Of a stretch of 64,000 nt of DNA, positions 1 to 9,914 are shown piece after piece; position 1 is the first letter of the stretch; each line of letters begins with the position of its first letter. Position numbers and translations under genes: made by a program. The notes under the pieces are model-generated. The model had not been told where the DNA came from. It saw nothing but the letters and a program-made list of their open reading frames with translations, and did no database searches. The DNA is taken from NCBI RefSeq assembly GCF_021272385.1, contig NZ_JAJSDZ010000007.1:124001-188000 (forward strand), written 5' to 3'. This DNA is from Vibrio salinus (GTDB lineage Bacteria > Pseudomonadota > Gammaproteobacteria > Enterobacterales > Vibrionaceae).

Positions 1-270
1 CAACTCGAAACTGCCATTAAAGCGGTCTACGATGAGCAGCAGGAAATTTATACCACTGCATTAAATACAGCAGATAAATGGTCCAAGTCTTACCTGAACC
101 AAACGGATAACCACGTTATCGAATTCAACAAAGCACTGGAGTCTCTTAGCAAACAGAAAATCCAGGTAACTTACCCTGTCAAACTGCAATCTCAATCAAT
201 CTTAACGGATGTAATTCATGAACGCTTACGCCGGGAAGTCACCAGTTTAATCAAGGAGGATAAAGAATGA
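1..270 (+). CDS. hemX: HemX C-terminus (partial)
   Basis: The frame is open from the first base to a TGA at 268-270 and encodes about 89 residues of a helical, charged C-terminus (QLETAIKAVYDEQQ at its start). This fits the end of HemX, the membrane-anchored protein of the hemCDXY operon; the name rests mainly on hemY following directly. The N-terminus lies outside the window. The stop overlaps the hemY start in ATGA, so the two are translationally coupled. HemX is often labelled uroporphyrinogen-III methyltransferase, but no catalytic domain can be seen in this piece. Confidence 0.8.
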   Translation, partial: QLETAIKAVYDEQQEIYTTALNTADKWSKSYLNQTDNHVIEFNKALESLSKQKIQVTYPVKLQSQSILTDVIHERLRREVTSLIKEDKE

Positions 271-1448
271 TCCGCATTATTTTTCTTTTTCTTGTCCTTG
301 GTTTAGGACTGTATGCCGGAACAGAATACGCTGGTGAACAGGGATATGTCCTGATTTCCATTGCAGACAAAACACTGGAAATGAGTGTTACAACACTGGT
401 TATTTTTGTCGTTGTCGCTCTGGCAATTTTATTTGCGGCTGAATTTATTATTAAACGAATTCTGAGGGCTGGTTCCGACACATGGAACTGGTTTAGCATC
501 AGAAAACTTAAACGCTCACGCCGTATGACCAATGAAGGCATCCTTAAATTAATGGAAGGAGACTGGAAACAGGCAGAACAGAAAGTCGTTCGCTGGGCCA
601 GACACCATGATATGCCGGTACTCTGTTATCTGATCGCAGCTCAGGCGGCCCAGGAACAGGGAAATAGTGAGAAACGAGACAAATACCTGCAACTGGCTTC
701 AGAGCAAGACAATGCTTCTCTGGCAGTTGAATTAACCAAAGCTAAACAGTACGTACAGGCAGAGCAATATGAGCGCGCCCTCGATTCACTGGGCGCGGTA
801 GCACACGACTACCCACAGAATCCAATCCTGCTTTCTCTGCAAAAAATCATTTACGTTAAACTGGGTAAGTGGGAACCACTGCTTTCCTTAGTGCAAGATC
901 TTAAGAGCACAAAAATGGCCAGTGGTTTTGAAATCCAGAAACTGACGGATCAGGCCTATTGTGGATTGCTGTCAGAAACCTCAGAACACAGAGGTACGGA
1001 AGGGTTACTAGACCGCTGGAGTGATCTTCCTAAGAATGCCCGGTCTTCATCCGTGATCTGTGGTCATTTAGTCCGATTACTGTTAGCCCGTAATGCCGAT
1101 GAACAGGCGTATGCTCTTATTAAAGAACACACGAAGAAACACCCGAATTCTGAACTGTATGGATTATTACCAGAACTGCACCTGACCAACGAAAAGTCAG
1201 CCATTTCACTTCTGGAACATGCTCTGAAGAAAGACGCGAACAACGCAGAAGTATTAAGCGCATTAGGCAGAATTCATTTGGAGAAGCAAAACTGGTCTCT
1301 GGCCCAAAGCGAATTTGAAAAAGCATTGTCTATCCGTCCTAGCGTGAATGACTTCGGCTATTTGTCAACGGCTTTGGAAAAACAAAACAAACATCAGGAT
1401 GCGCATGATGTGAGTAAAAAAGCACTTAAACTGATTACAACCAGTTAG
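267..1448 (+). CDS. hemY: HemY, TPR membrane protein of heme operon
   Basis: The product has 393 residues, the usual HemY length. Two hydrophobic segments at about residues 1-20 and 40-60 anchor it in the inner membrane. The rest is helical, TPR-like and presumably periplasmic; clear TPR-type repeats lie near residues 315-385 (ALGRIHLEKQNWSLAQSEFEKA region). HemY is encoded with HemX and is linked to late heme synthesis, but its biochemical role is not settled. The start is the ATG overlapping the hemX stop and has a strong GGAGG ribosome site inside hemX. The gene ends just before a strong hairpin terminator shared with the convergent hemN. Confidence 0.9.
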   Translation: MIRIIFLFLVLGLGLYAGTEYAGEQGYVLISIADKTLEMSVTTLVIFVVVALAILFAAEFIIKRILRAGSDTWNWFSIRKLKRSRRMTNEGILKLMEGDWKQAEQKVVRWARHHDMPVLCYLIAAQAAQEQGNSEKRDKYLQLASEQDNASLAVELTKAKQYVQAEQYERALDSLGAVAHDYPQNPILLSLQKIIYVKLGKWEPLLSLVQDLKSTKMASGFEIQKLTDQAYCGLLSETSEHRGTEGLLDRWSDLPKNARSSSVICGHLVRLLLARNADEQAYALIKEHTKKHPNSELYGLLPELHLTNEKSAISLLEHALKKDANNAEVLSALGRIHLEKQNWSLAQSEFEKALSIRPSVNDFGYLSTALEKQNKHQDAHDVSKKALKLITTS

Positions 1449-1473
1449 AAAGACGGAATAAAATAAGTACGAT

Positions 1474-1507
1474 AAAAAACCAAGTTGCATCAACTTGGTT
1501 TTTTTAA
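1474..1507. terminator. Bidirectional terminator between hemY and hemN
   Basis: AACCAAGTTG and CAACTTGGTT form a perfect stem around a CAT loop. It is preceded by A's and followed by T's, so it can work on both strands for the convergent hemY and hemN genes. Confidence 0.85.
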
Positions 1508-2892
1508 ATAACTCGGGAAAACTGCTGCTGTCGGGCCCGGGTTCTCAGATATTTATCGAAACACATGCAAATATTCCGAATCAATAACCGCCCCCGGGGC
1601 GTAACCTGAATATACTGTTCGTCATCAAGAACAAGCTCATCTTTAATAAAAGGAGCTAATAGCTCAAGATCTTCGGAAAAATACTGACGGAATGAGACCT
1701 TAAACTGCGCCTCGACCCGCCGTTTATCTAATTTGAAATTACAGATAAGCTGTTTAATCACATCCCGCCGGACAATATCATCGGCTTCCAGTGATAATCC
1801 TTTCCATAATGCATGACGGAGTGTATCAACCGAAGAATAATAGGCTTTCAGATCTTTCTGGTTCTGAGCATAAGTATCCCCCACCATTGAAATAGCGGAG
1901 ACTCCAAACCCAATCAAATCATTGTTACCGTGCGTGGTATACCCCTGAAAATTACGGTGCAATACACCTTGTCTCTGCGCAACTGACAGCTCATCGTCAG
2001 GCAGTGCAAAATGATCCATTCCGATAAACTGATAGCCCGCCAGGGTCAGTTTTTTTATCGTCATTTGAAGAATCGCCATTTTCTCCTGTGCATCCGGTAA
2101 ATCTTTATCCTTAATTTTACGCTGGGCTGCAAATAGCTGTGGCATATGCGCATAGTTGAAAACCGACAACCGGTTAGGACGAATACTGATAACCTGATCC
2201 AATGTTTTCGCAAAACTTTCTGTTGTTTGCAGCGGTAGCCCATAAATCAGATCAAGATTAATTGATTCAAAACCAAGCTCTTTTGCCTTATCAATCAAAG
2301 CATGAATAAAACCTTCATCCTGCTCACGATTCACCAGTTTCTGAACCTGTTTATTAAAGTCCTGAACGCCAATACTCAAACGGTTAAATCCCTGCTCCCG
2401 CAAACTCGAAATCAAACTCAACTCGATCTCGCGGGGATCAACTTCAATACTAATTTCAACGTCTTCTGAAAAAGAAAACTCCTGCCTTAAGACAGACATC
2501 AGACGACGAATTTGTTCTTCTTTCAGAAATGTCGGTGTACCGCCACCGAAATGTACCTGATTGACTTTTCTGCCAACCAGTAAGGTCGCCCGTTGAGAAA
2601 TTTCGTACTCGAGAGCATCAAGGTACTCCTCAGCTTTATCATTATGCCGGGTAATAACCTTATTACATCCGCAGTAATAACAAAGCTTATGACAGAAAGG
2701 AATATGAATGTATAACGATAAAGGACGGTCCGGATACTGAGCATAAGCCATATCAAGCTCAGCAATCGTAAAAGCTTCATGGAATTCAACCGCCGTCGGA
2801 TATGACGTATAGCGAGGACCAGAATAGTTATACTTATCCAGTATATTCTGATCCCATTCAATTTGCTGATTGTTCTCCGCTTCGCACATCAT
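1504..2892 (-). CDS. hemN: Oxygen-independent coproporphyrinogen III oxidase HemN
   Basis: This radical-SAM enzyme decarboxylates coproporphyrinogen III to protoporphyrinogen IX without oxygen. Near residue 60 the cluster motif C-x3-C-x2-C is intact (FCHKLCYYCGCNK), followed by the GGGTPT motif, and the protein ends in QQFSRVI like the E. coli enzyme. The frame opens with TTG at 2907, but two ATG codons at 2892 and 2889 give a product closer to the usual 457 residues. I chose 2892; ribosome sites are weak at all candidates. The gene is transcribed alone and converges on hemY. Confidence 0.95.
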   Translation of the reverse strand: MMCEAENNQQIEWDQNILDKYNYSGPRYTSYPTAVEFHEAFTIAELDMAYAQYPDRPLSLYIHIPFCHKLCYYCGCNKVITRHNDKAEEYLDALEYEISQRATLLVGRKVNQVHFGGGTPTFLKEEQIRRLMSVLRQEFSFSEDVEISIEVDPREIELSLISSLREQGFNRLSIGVQDFNKQVQKLVNREQDEGFIHALIDKAKELGFESINLDLIYGLPLQTTESFAKTLDQVISIRPNRLSVFNYAHMPQLFAAQRKIKDKDLPDAQEKMAILQMTIKKLTLAGYQFIGMDHFALPDDELSVAQRQGVLHRNFQGYTTHGNNDLIGFGVSAISMVGDTYAQNQKDLKAYYSSVDTLRHALWKGLSLEADDIVRRDVIKQLICNFKLDKRRVEAQFKVSFRQYFSEDLELLAPFIKDELVLDDEQYIQVTPRGRLLIRNICMCFDKYLRTRARQQQFSRVI

Positions 2893-3021
2893 TTTATCTA
2901 TCCACAAGAAACTTCACCGCTGACCATTTTGCCACATAGAAAGAAAAAGACGTTAATTAGAAGATAAAAGTACTCAAATGATGTACGAAAATGTAAACGG
3001 GATCACTATATGATCGAAAAA

Positions 3022-3537
3022 TTACACCAATTGAACAGATGTGGTTTTATCTGTCACATGGACTTTTACTTTTTGTTGCAACAATTTCAGCTCTTCTTTG
3101 ATCAAGTCACCTAAGCGACCTTCTGCTTTCATTCGTTGCATATTTTGCTTCATTCTTTCTTTCTTAGCCAAGGCCTTCCTTGCATCTCCGCGAGCCATAT
3201 CTTTAACCGTATGATATAACTCCGTCAATGCCGGATAAGACTTCTCAACATCAATACGCGCATCACCCTGTACGTATTCCAGAATACGATAGACACGAAT
3301 GGTAATTTCCGATAAATCGCACTGCCCCTGAATTCCAACTTTACATAAGGTCTCAACACTTTCGAAAATATTGGCATTTCTTTTGTGCAATGCTTCTCGT
3401 TCAAGTTCAACTTGCTTCTTACGCACTTCTTCCTGAAGTTTCGTTTGCTTTTTCAGACGCACAAACAGAGATGCGGCATAGGAGGCCAGTCCGATAATAA
3501 TGATGCCACCAATACTGGCTAATATGGTTAAATACAT
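3022..3537 (-). CDS. DUF2489-type membrane-anchored protein
   Basis: The product has 171 residues. One N-terminal transmembrane segment (about residues 4-26) is followed by a long charged helical region with likely coiled coil (residues 28-55), and a basic region near 120-145. I recognise it as the DUF2489 family, found next to yihI and hemN in Vibrio; its function is unknown. It is the last gene of a minus-strand set: methyltransferase, yihI, then this gene 14 bases after the yihI stop. It starts at ATG 3537 behind an AAGGTAAG ribosome site. Membership of this operon is the only hint at its role. Confidence 0.75.
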   Translation of the reverse strand: MYLTILASIGGIIIIGLASYAASLFVRLKKQTKLQEEVRKKQVELEREALHKRNANIFESVETLCKVGIQGQCDLSEITIRVYRILEYVQGDARIDVEKSYPALTELYHTVKDMARGDARKALAKKERMKQNMQRMKAEGRLGDLIKEELKLLQQKVKVHVTDKTTSVQLV

Positions 3538-3551
3538 CCTAACTTACCTTT

Positions 3552-4112
3552 TCAGCTATCTAACTTATTTATATCCGTATCTTCAAACCGGGACAAAACA
3601 TCGTCCTCTGATGATACTTTTCCGGCTTTTTTCTGAGGTTGAGGCATAATTGCCTCGTCGTCCTCTTCTGCATTTTCATCAAAATCGTCATAAAGTCCAA
3701 GTTGCTTCATCAACTGTTCAATACGATCTAATTTCTCATCAACGTACTTCTGTAACCCTTCACCTAAGCTTTCTCCGCTATCCAGGCGCTCGAGTAACAC
3801 ATTCAGCTGAGAATCATTTTCCAGCATCTCTAATTCCTGCTCAGCATTTAGTTTACGTTTTTGCTTCACCACTTTTTCTGAGGCATTCACAATCAGAGGA
3901 ACTTTCTTTTTACTGCCGATACGGGGATCTTTTGCTTTTGATCCTGACTTTACTACATGCGCCTCTTCCTGAGAATGACGGCTGCCAGATTTCAGGCCTT
4001 TACGTTTCTTCTGCTTTTTTAATTCTCGACCTAATTTATCCGATTCTGATCGCTGACGGACAACAATCACATCGGAACTGCCAGCTGATCTGACCTTTTT
4101 CTTACGACTCAT
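3552..4112 (-). CDS. yihI: YihI, activator of the GTPase Der
   Basis: The product has 186 residues. The N-terminus is very basic ([17 protein letters not shown]), the middle has a further basic stretch (GSKKKVPLI), and the C-terminus is acidic, with the helical [18 protein letters not shown] region near residues 95-112. This is the pattern of YihI, which stimulates GTP hydrolysis by the 50S assembly GTPase Der (EngA). The neighbourhood engB-yihI-hemN is the same as in enterobacteria. The start ATG overlaps the stop of the upstream methyltransferase by four bases, so translation is coupled. Confidence 0.9.
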   Translation of the reverse strand: MSRKKKVRSAGSSDVIVVRQRSESDKLGRELKKQKKRKGLKSGSRHSQEEAHVVKSGSKAKDPRIGSKKKVPLIVNASEKVVKQKRKLNAEQELEMLENDSQLNVLLERLDSGESLGEGLQKYVDEKLDRIEQLMKQLGLYDDFDENAEEDDEAIMPQPQKKAGKVSSEDDVLSRFEDTDINKLDS

Positions 4113-4750
4113 AACTTGGGAACCCTCAGTAAAATAACGTCGTTGCCTACAAATTCCAGTTCGAGCTTATCCCGCTCAGCCAAATATTGAAATGTATTAC
4201 GACTATAGAACCTTACGTGCGTAAAATCATTTTTATAGTGCCATTTCGCAAATGCGTCCACATCTTTGACCATTTTCGTCATCAGCCCAATCCACCCTCC
4301 GGGCTTAACTAATTTCAGCCACGATTCCCAAACAAGGTCGGGGGTATAAATGTGTTCAATCACTTCCGTCGATACCATAAAATCGTATTGTTGTCTGAGA
4401 GGCGCAGTATCCGGGAAATAATAGATATCATACAAAGACATCCGCATACCCTGTTCTTCCAACATATGTGCAAGAGCAGGCCCCGGACCACATCCAAAAT
4501 CCAACCCCTGAGACTTTACCGGCACCCGACAACAGATGGGCTCTGCGACTCTGGACAAAAAACGACGATACCTTTCATCATGTATGTCATTTTCGTGCAG
4601 ATCATAAAATGATTTTTCGTCTTTCTCTTTTAATAGTGAGTCGTCCCCGACAAAGACCAGTTCGCAGCGCTGGCATTGCCAATACGCACGGTATTTATCA
4701 GTATGATAGTGATGCACCTGTTCACTATGACAAAGCGGGCAACCAGACAT
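4109..4750 (-). CDS. Class I SAM-dependent methyltransferase with zinc-ribbon N-terminus
   Basis: The product has 213 residues. The first about 35 carry two Cys pairs (CPLC at 4-7, CQRC at 26-29) that look like a zinc ribbon. A Rossmann-type methyltransferase domain follows with [11 protein letters not shown] (motif I) near residue 83 and STEVIEHIY near 127. The substrate is not known; the family is often annotated only as methyltransferase domain protein. It is first in the operon with yihI and DUF2489 and has a strong ribosome site (AGGAGGAG) before ATG 4750. Zinc binding is inferred from the Cys spacing. Confidence 0.8.
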   Translation of the reverse strand: MSGCPLCHSEQVHHYHTDKYRAYWQCQRCELVFVGDDSLLKEKDEKSFYDLHENDIHDERYRRFLSRVAEPICCRVPVKSQGLDFGCGPGPALAHMLEEQGMRMSLYDIYYFPDTAPLRQQYDFMVSTEVIEHIYTPDLVWESWLKLVKPGGWIGLMTKMVKDVDAFAKWHYKNDFTHVRFYSRNTFQYLAERDKLELEFVGNDVILLRVPKL

Positions 4751-4847
4751 CCTGTACTCCTCCTATTAAAGGAAGCGCAAGATACCAGAAATGACCGATT
4801 TAGTGGAGAGGTTTAGCTGAATTTTTCATCGGCAGGCAAAAATAGAA

Positions 4848-5130
4848 AATAAAAAAGCGATAGAATGTTCTATCGCTGTAAAAAAGCCAGCACCTGAGTG
4901 CAAGATAACAGCACAACTGAACTGTGCACAATCATCCCTTTGTTTTAAACGCTTTCCGTGCTACTTCGTTTTCCATCATCCTGATGAATTTTACTCTCCG
5001 TGAGAAACGTCACTGTCTCAGAGCACATCCTGAGCCTGGTCCTTTACACGCCCATCCAGAGGCTAAGCAACCATCCCTATTAAATAGATATCCTATCTAT
5101 TCATCATCCCCCAAGTTATCTTGTGTAACC
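4848..5130 (-). ncRNA. csrC: CsrB/CsrC-family CsrA-sequestering sRNA
   Basis: The engB-yihI gap has no convincing protein gene, but its minus strand carries about eleven GGA motifs in roughly 220 bases. Several sit in hairpin loops: AATAGATA-GGA-TATCTATT (5083-5101), CATCA-GGA-TGATG (4974-4986) and CTC-ACGGA-GAG (4994-5004). Others are AGGGATG or AGGATG, typical of Vibrio Csr RNAs. The RNA ends in a strong terminator, stem GCGATAGAA/TTCTATCGC, followed by T6. E. coli csrC lies in the same engB-yihI gap. RNAs of this family bind and titrate CsrA and are activated by VarA/UvrY-type regulators. The 5' end is estimated; a TGTAAG half-site lies just upstream at 5168-5173. The symbol follows synteny. 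Confidence 0.78.
4850..4876 (-). terminator. Terminator of the CsrC-like RNA
   Basis: A nine-base-pair stem GCGATAGAA/TTCTATCGC with a two-base loop is followed on the minus strand by TTTTTTATTTT. It lies 100 bases upstream of the methyltransferase start and insulates that operon. Confidence 0.85.
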
Positions 5131-5266
5131 GCAAATCGTATTAAATCAAATGCTAATAGGTTCATATCTTACACTTTAAAAACAAACCGACAAGATCAAC
5201 CACCAAGACGAAGATCACGAACCGCCAATCAATAAAATAAACTGCTACTTAATCAATCAATTACAA

Positions 5267-5293
5267 GGGCATTCTTTTCTAAAAAGAATGCCC
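5267..5293. repeat. Perfect 12-bp inverted repeat upstream of engB
   Basis: GGGCATTCTTTT and AAAAGAATGCCC form a perfect stem around a three-base loop (CTA). Neither strand has a proper T-run after it, so it is not an obvious terminator. It lies between the CsrC-like gene and the engB promoter and could be a protein-binding site, a boundary hairpin or a processing site. Confidence 0.6.
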
Positions 5294-5342
5294 GAAATGA
5301 TATATATATCACATTACAGTCAGCGTAATACACCGGGCATGA

Positions 5343-5348
5343 TATAAT
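5343..5348 (+). promoter_or_regulatory. Extended -10 promoter of engB
   Basis: A perfect TATAAT is preceded by TGA, giving the extended -10 motif TGnTATAAT. No good -35 is visible. It overlaps the first in-frame TTG (5348), which supports the downstream TTG at 5402 as the real engB start. Confidence 0.6.
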
Positions 5349-5401
5349 TGATATTTATCTTTAAGTCATTACTTTCGCAAACCAACGCGACGGAGTTAAT
5401 T

Positions 5402-6037
5402 TTGAGCGTAAAAATTCATTATCAAAACACGCAATTTATCACCAGTGCACCCGATATTCGCCACCTCCCTGCCGATGAAGGCATTGAAATTGCCTTTGCG
5501 GGACGCTCAAATGCCGGAAAATCCAGTTCACTGAATAAGCTGACTAATCAGAAGAGTCTGGCGAAGACCAGTAAAACCCCGGGGCGGACGCAATTGATCA
5601 ACTTATTTCAGGTATCTCCAGGATGTAACATTGTCGATCTCCCCGGATATGGCTTTGCTCAGGTTCCGATCGAAATGAAAAAGAAATGGCAGAAATCGTT
5701 AGGTGAGTATTTGCAAAAAAGGGAATGTCTGAAAGGGTTAGTAGTATTAATGGATATTCGCCACCCTATGAAAGATCTGGACCAGCAATTAATTTTTTGG
5801 GCTGTTGAATGTCAGATTCCGGTACAGGTGCTGCTGACTAAAGCTGATAAACTGAAAAGCGGAGCCCGAAAAGCAACTGTTCTCAAAATAAAAAATCAGG
5901 CCACCGAATTTAATGGAGAGGTCTACGTTGATGCCTTCTCTTCTCAAAACGGATTGGGCGTGGATACTCTGAGAAACCGGCTGGATGAATGGTTCGCTCC
6001 GGCTCTTATTACCAATGAAGAAGCCGACGGGGAATAA
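5402..6037 (+). CDS. engB: Ribosome biogenesis GTPase EngB (YihA/YsxC)
   Basis: This essential GTPase acts in assembly of the large ribosomal subunit. The P-loop GRSNAGKSS lies near residue 33 of the chosen product, DLPGYG (G3) near 80, and TKAD (G4) near 146. I chose TTG 5402 because it has a GGAG ribosome site six bases upstream and gives 211 residues beginning [11 protein letters not shown], matching the E. coli form of 210. The longer frame from 5348 would start inside the -10 box. No clear terminator follows on this strand. Confidence 0.95.
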   Translation: MSVKIHYQNTQFITSAPDIRHLPADEGIEIAFAGRSNAGKSSSLNKLTNQKSLAKTSKTPGRTQLINLFQVSPGCNIVDLPGYGFAQVPIEMKKKWQKSLGEYLQKRECLKGLVVLMDIRHPMKDLDQQLIFWAVECQIPVQVLLTKADKLKSGARKATVLKIKNQATEFNGEVYVDAFSSQNGLGVDTLRNRLDEWFAPALITNEEADGE

Positions 6038-6126
6038 CAGTCAACCACAGGGTCAGTTGAACTTTTGAGTGCAGATTTTGTACAATGAAAGGTTAACAGC
6101 CCTGTCTTTTCTTCCGGCCCAAGCAC

Positions 6127-6151
6127 AAAAAACCCCGCCATCCTGGCAGGG
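6127..6151 (-). terminator. Orphan minus-strand terminator; possible end of an unnamed sRNA
   Basis: On the minus strand CCCTGCCA-GGA-TGGCGGGG (one C-A mismatch) is followed by T6. No minus-strand gene ends here: Spot 42 has its own terminator 320 bases upstream. The AT-rich bases between (about 6160-6300) could hold a small RNA gene; weak -10 and -35 candidates exist but none is convincing. It could also be a backup terminator against readthrough into engB. Confidence 0.55.
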
Positions 6152-6473
6152 CAACGGGAGAGATATTAAATTTTTTTCTTTTTATTCGTTGTAATAACAG
6201 CATCGCCCATAACCGGGAATTAAGCAAATATTTACTCATTTTTTTCTTATCATGTCTTGCACAAAAAAACAAAATATTATCAATGAGTTAGAATTTACAT
6301 TTAATTTATATCTCTTAATTCACATAGAAAAATAAGAATTTTGTGAAAGGAATTAAATTACAAAAAACATAGCAACACTGTATCTGATTTAGAGAAAGGC
6401 TTATGGGGAAAAGAAATAATAAAATATATCAATATAATTATTTAACTTATTGATATATTTTATTTTATACATG

Positions 6474-6578
6474 AAAAAACGCCCCGCTCAAACACTGAGC
6501 GGGGCGGCTGAATCAGCCTAATCCAATAACGTGAAACAAAAGGTCTGAAAGATAGAACATCTTACCTCTGTACCCTAC
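6474..6578 (-). ncRNA. spf: Spot 42 sRNA
   Basis: Reading the minus strand from 6578, the RNA begins GTAGGGTACAGAGGTAAGA and continues with TCTTTCAGACCTTTT, nearly identical to E. coli Spot 42. It ends in a strong terminator, stem GCCCCGCTCA/TGAGCGGGGC, with T6. Its place between engB and polA is conserved. Spot 42 is an Hfq-dependent RNA that represses uptake and use of secondary sugars in rich carbon and is repressed by CRP-cAMP in enterobacteria. Its presence fits the arabinose genes in the window, but no direct target is claimed. Confidence 0.97.
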
Positions 6579-6689
6579 GAGTATTAATTTACAACAATCC
6601 GACTGAAAATCAAACTTTTTTGTAGTTTTTTTTCATATTTTTTTGATTATTACGAACAAACATATGATCTAACATGACTTTATTTGATT

Positions 6690-6718
6690 AAAAAAAAAGC
6701 CAGCGTTTGTGCGCCAGC
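6690..6718 (-). terminator. polA terminator
   Basis: In RNA form GCUGGCG pairs with CGCUGGC through two G-U pairs around the loop CACAAA, followed by nine U's. It lies 35 bases after the polA stop. Confidence 0.8.
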
Positions 6719-6752
6719 TCATATAAAACATTACATTTTTGTTAAAAAATGT

Positions 6753-9554
6753 CTAGTGAGCCTGTTCCCAATTGTCACCATCCCCAGATTCAGCCACTAA
6801 TGGAACAGACAAGTCCGCAGCAGATTCCATTAATTTTTGTATTTTACTTTCAATTTTGACAATAGATGACTCTTCCACTTCAAACACCAGTTCATCATGA
6901 ACCTGCATTAAAAGTCTGACCTGACCATTGCCCTCCTTCTGGATCCAATCATCAACAAGCAACATGGCTTTTTTAATGATATCGGCTGCCGTTCCCTGCA
7001 TTGGCGCATTTATCGCCGCCCGTTCAGCCGCTTTGCGTCTCATGCCATTGCTTGATTTGATTTCCGGAAGATGTAAGCGACGGCCAAACAGAGTTTCAAC
7101 ATAACCTTGTTCACTGGCAATGCTGCGGGTATCTTCCATATACTGCATGACCCCGGGATAACGCTCAAAATATTTATCGATATAAGCCTGAGCTTCTTTT
7201 CTGGGAATACCGAGTTGTTTAGCCAGCCCAAACGCACTCATTCCATAAATTAAGCCAAAATTCACCGCTTTTGCCCGTCGTCTCTGTTCACTGGAAACCT
7301 GATCGATAGAAAGTCCTAGAATTTCTGCCGCCGTAGCCGCATGAATATCCTTCCCTTCATTAAATGCATTCACCAAAGTCTTATCAGCAGATAAGTGAGC
7401 CATAATGCGTAATTCAATTTGAGAGTAGTCAACCGCAACCACTTTCCACCCCTTCGGCGCAACAAATGCCTGACGAATTCTTCGGCCTTCTTCATTTCTG
7501 ACCGGAATATTCTGTAGATTCGGTTCAGTTGAAGACAACCGACCTGTCGCGGTCACAGCCTGATGATAGGATGTATGAACCCGGCCAGTTGTCTTATTGA
7601 TCATTCGGGGTAACTTATCCGTATAGGTTGACTTCAGCTTGGCCAGACCCCGGTACTCCAAAATTACTTTTGGCAAAGGATAGTCCAGAGCCAATTCCTG
7701 CAAGACTTCTTCATTGGTTGATGGAGCTCCGGAAGGCGTCTTTTTCACGACCGGAAGCGCCATTTTTTCAAATAAAATCGCTTGCAATTGTTTTGGCGAA
7801 CTTAAGTTAAATTCTTCTCCCGCCATATCGTAAGCGGTTTTTTCCAGCTCGGCTAACCGCGCTGTGATTTCAACGGATTGAGTTTTCAGTTTCGAAGCAT
7901 CGATGAGTACACCGGTCCGTTCCATGCGGGACAAAACAGGAACAAGGGGAACTTCAATGTCTTCATAGACCGATTTCAGCAGGCTATCCTTCTCAATTTC
8001 CCCGAAAATACGGTTATGCAGTCGCAATGTGACATCGGCATCTTCTGCCGCATACTCACCTGCCTGATCCAGATCGATCTGATTAAAAGTCAGTTGATTT
8101 TTTCCTTTTCCGGCCAATTGCTCAAATGAGATGCAGCTATGTTGTAAAAACCGTAAAGCCAGACTATCCATATCGTGTTTACCGCCCACGCTATTTAACA
8201 CGTAGGAAGCTAGCATGGTATCGTGACGAATACCTTTCATCTCAATGTCGTAACGCGCCAGAATGCTTGCATCAAATTTTAAATTCTGGCCAACTTTGGC
8301 TTTATTTTCATCTTCCAGAAATGGCTTCAGGCGTGCTAATACCCCACTTCGATCCAGTTGTACGGGGGCATCCAGATAGTCGTGTGCAACCGGTAAATAG
8401 GCCGCTTTCCCTTCTTCAACCGCGAAAGACAACCCCACAAGGTTCGCTGTCATATAATCCAGATCATCGGTTTCCGTGTCAAAAGCAACAAGCTCTGCAT
8501 TTTCAATGATAGACATCCATTGCTCAAAGCGTTCTTCAGTAGTAACAATTTCATACTGGCTACGATCAATATTCACAGCAGAAGCGGCCAAAGAGGAAGA
8601 CTTATCGGAGGATTTTTTTGATTTCGTTAGTTTTCTGGCCGCTTCTGCATCAGCCTTTATCACACCATCTCCGCCATCCAGAAGCTCATTTAGCCACGAT
8701 TTAAACGTCAGCTGTCCATAAAGCTCAATCAACCGATCAGTATCTGGTTGAGATTTTGTCAACTCCTCAGGTTTACGTTCCAGCGCCACATCAAGTTTGA
8801 TCGTTGCTAATTCATAAGACAACAAAGCATTCTCTTTATGCTCTTCCAGTTTTTTTGCCATGGTTTTCGAACCACGGAAACCAAGAGCTGCCACATCATC
8901 CAGATGGTCATAAAGATCAGTTAGCCCGCCAATGCCCTGAAGCAACGCCGTCGCTGTTTTAGCCCCCACCCCCGCAACACCAGGAATGTTATCAACTTTA
9001 TCACCCATCAAAGCCAGATAATCAATAATAAGCTCAGGAGGTATACCAAATTTATCAATGACACCGTCTCTGTCCATGATCACATTCGTCATGGTATTAA
9101 TCAGTGTTATATTTTCATCAACTAGCTGAGCCATGTCCTTATCACCAGTACTGATCAATACGGACATCCCCTGTTTCGAAGCCTGGGATGCCAGCGTACC
9201 TATCACATCATCAGCCTCAACGCCCTCAATTGAGAGCAGTGGCAGCCCCATCGCCTGGATGATGTTATGCAGAGGTTCTATCTGACAACGCAGCTCATCC
9301 GGCATTGACGGACGGTTCGCTTTATATTCTGGATAGAGGTCATCTCTAAACGTCTTCCCTTTTGCATCAAAAACAACGGCAATATGATCCGATTCAACCT
9401 GTCTTAACAGACTTCGGATCATATTGACCACACCATAAACCGCATTGGTCTGAATTTTTCCGTTACTCATTGTGCTGGGAAAGGCATGAAATGCACGATA
9501 AAGGTAAGACGAGCCATCAACTAAAATAAGAGGCTTCTCAGGAATACTAGCCAT
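6753..9554 (-). CDS. polA: DNA polymerase I
   Basis: Three-domain DNA polymerase I for repair and Okazaki-fragment maturation, about 933 residues. The 5'-3' exonuclease domain covers about 1-300 ([17 protein letters not shown] near the start, [12 protein letters not shown]). The proofreading domain near 330-520 is intact, with FDTETDDLD. The polymerase domain has motif [11 protein letters not shown], motif [11 protein letters not shown] and motif [11 protein letters not shown], and the protein ends in NWEQAH. The frame opens with TTG 9566, but ATG 9554 ([14 protein letters not shown]) fits the family start better. The polA-spf-engB order is the standard one. Confidence 0.97.
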   Translation of the reverse strand: MASIPEKPLILVDGSSYLYRAFHAFPSTMSNGKIQTNAVYGVVNMIRSLLRQVESDHIAVVFDAKGKTFRDDLYPEYKANRPSMPDELRCQIEPLHNIIQAMGLPLLSIEGVEADDVIGTLASQASKQGMSVLISTGDKDMAQLVDENITLINTMTNVIMDRDGVIDKFGIPPELIIDYLALMGDKVDNIPGVAGVGAKTATALLQGIGGLTDLYDHLDDVAALGFRGSKTMAKKLEEHKENALLSYELATIKLDVALERKPEELTKSQPDTDRLIELYGQLTFKSWLNELLDGGDGVIKADAEAARKLTKSKKSSDKSSSLAASAVNIDRSQYEIVTTEERFEQWMSIIENAELVAFDTETDDLDYMTANLVGLSFAVEEGKAAYLPVAHDYLDAPVQLDRSGVLARLKPFLEDENKAKVGQNLKFDASILARYDIEMKGIRHDTMLASYVLNSVGGKHDMDSLALRFLQHSCISFEQLAGKGKNQLTFNQIDLDQAGEYAAEDADVTLRLHNRIFGEIEKDSLLKSVYEDIEVPLVPVLSRMERTGVLIDASKLKTQSVEITARLAELEKTAYDMAGEEFNLSSPKQLQAILFEKMALPVVKKTPSGAPSTNEEVLQELALDYPLPKVILEYRGLAKLKSTYTDKLPRMINKTTGRVHTSYHQAVTATGRLSSTEPNLQNIPVRNEEGRRIRQAFVAPKGWKVVAVDYSQIELRIMAHLSADKTLVNAFNEGKDIHAATAAEILGLSIDQVSSEQRRRAKAVNFGLIYGMSAFGLAKQLGIPRKEAQAYIDKYFERYPGVMQYMEDTRSIASEQGYVETLFGRRLHLPEIKSSNGMRRKAAERAAINAPMQGTAADIIKKAMLLVDDWIQKEGNGQVRLLMQVHDELVFEVEESSIVKIESKIQKLMESAADLSVPLVAESGDGDNWEQAH

Positions 9555-9881
9555 ATTGGTATCCAATCTATCTGGTTCAGAGAATATTTATAACGGACTA
9601 GGATGCCACGTTAGGCGAAAGTATTCCACGGTTGACCACGATACATTGAAAAAGTCAGATGAAGAATCCTACTTCACGCAGGATAATTGTCTGTCTTTAT
9701 CATCATCTTCAGATGCTTTATTTCCAGCAGGCCACGTCAAAAAATAAACGATCAGCGCCAGAGTTCTGATACTCTGAAAATGAATTCAATCCCGCTAAAA
9801 ACGCATATTCTTATTACAACCCGCCGAAATAGCTCAACAAAAGCCAGGTAAGGTTAATTAAACTGACAAATGACGCACCCC

Positions 9882-9914
9882 TGTGGATAACTCTGTTTAT
9901 ATTTTTTATCCACA
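9882..9914. promoter_or_regulatory. Inverted pair of perfect DnaA boxes
   Basis: TGTGGATAA (9882-9890) and TTATCCACA (9906-9914) are two perfect R-type DnaA boxes in opposite orientation, 15 bases apart. A near match, TGTGGAAAA, follows at 10023. The 9920-10020 stretch beside them is very AT-rich and has GATC sites. The rest of the 9567-10080 gap shows no gene. The pair may control polA or titrate DnaA; nothing shows that it is an origin. Confidence 0.6.

Noticed and set aside
4924..5235. 103-codon plus-strand frame between the methyltransferase and engB
   Set aside because: Low-complexity product, no family resemblance, and it lies opposite the CsrC-like RNA whose hairpins explain the sequence.
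9556..9747. 63-codon plus-strand frame upstream of polA
   Set aside because: It overlaps the polA start and promoter region on the other strand and has no ribosome site or similarity.
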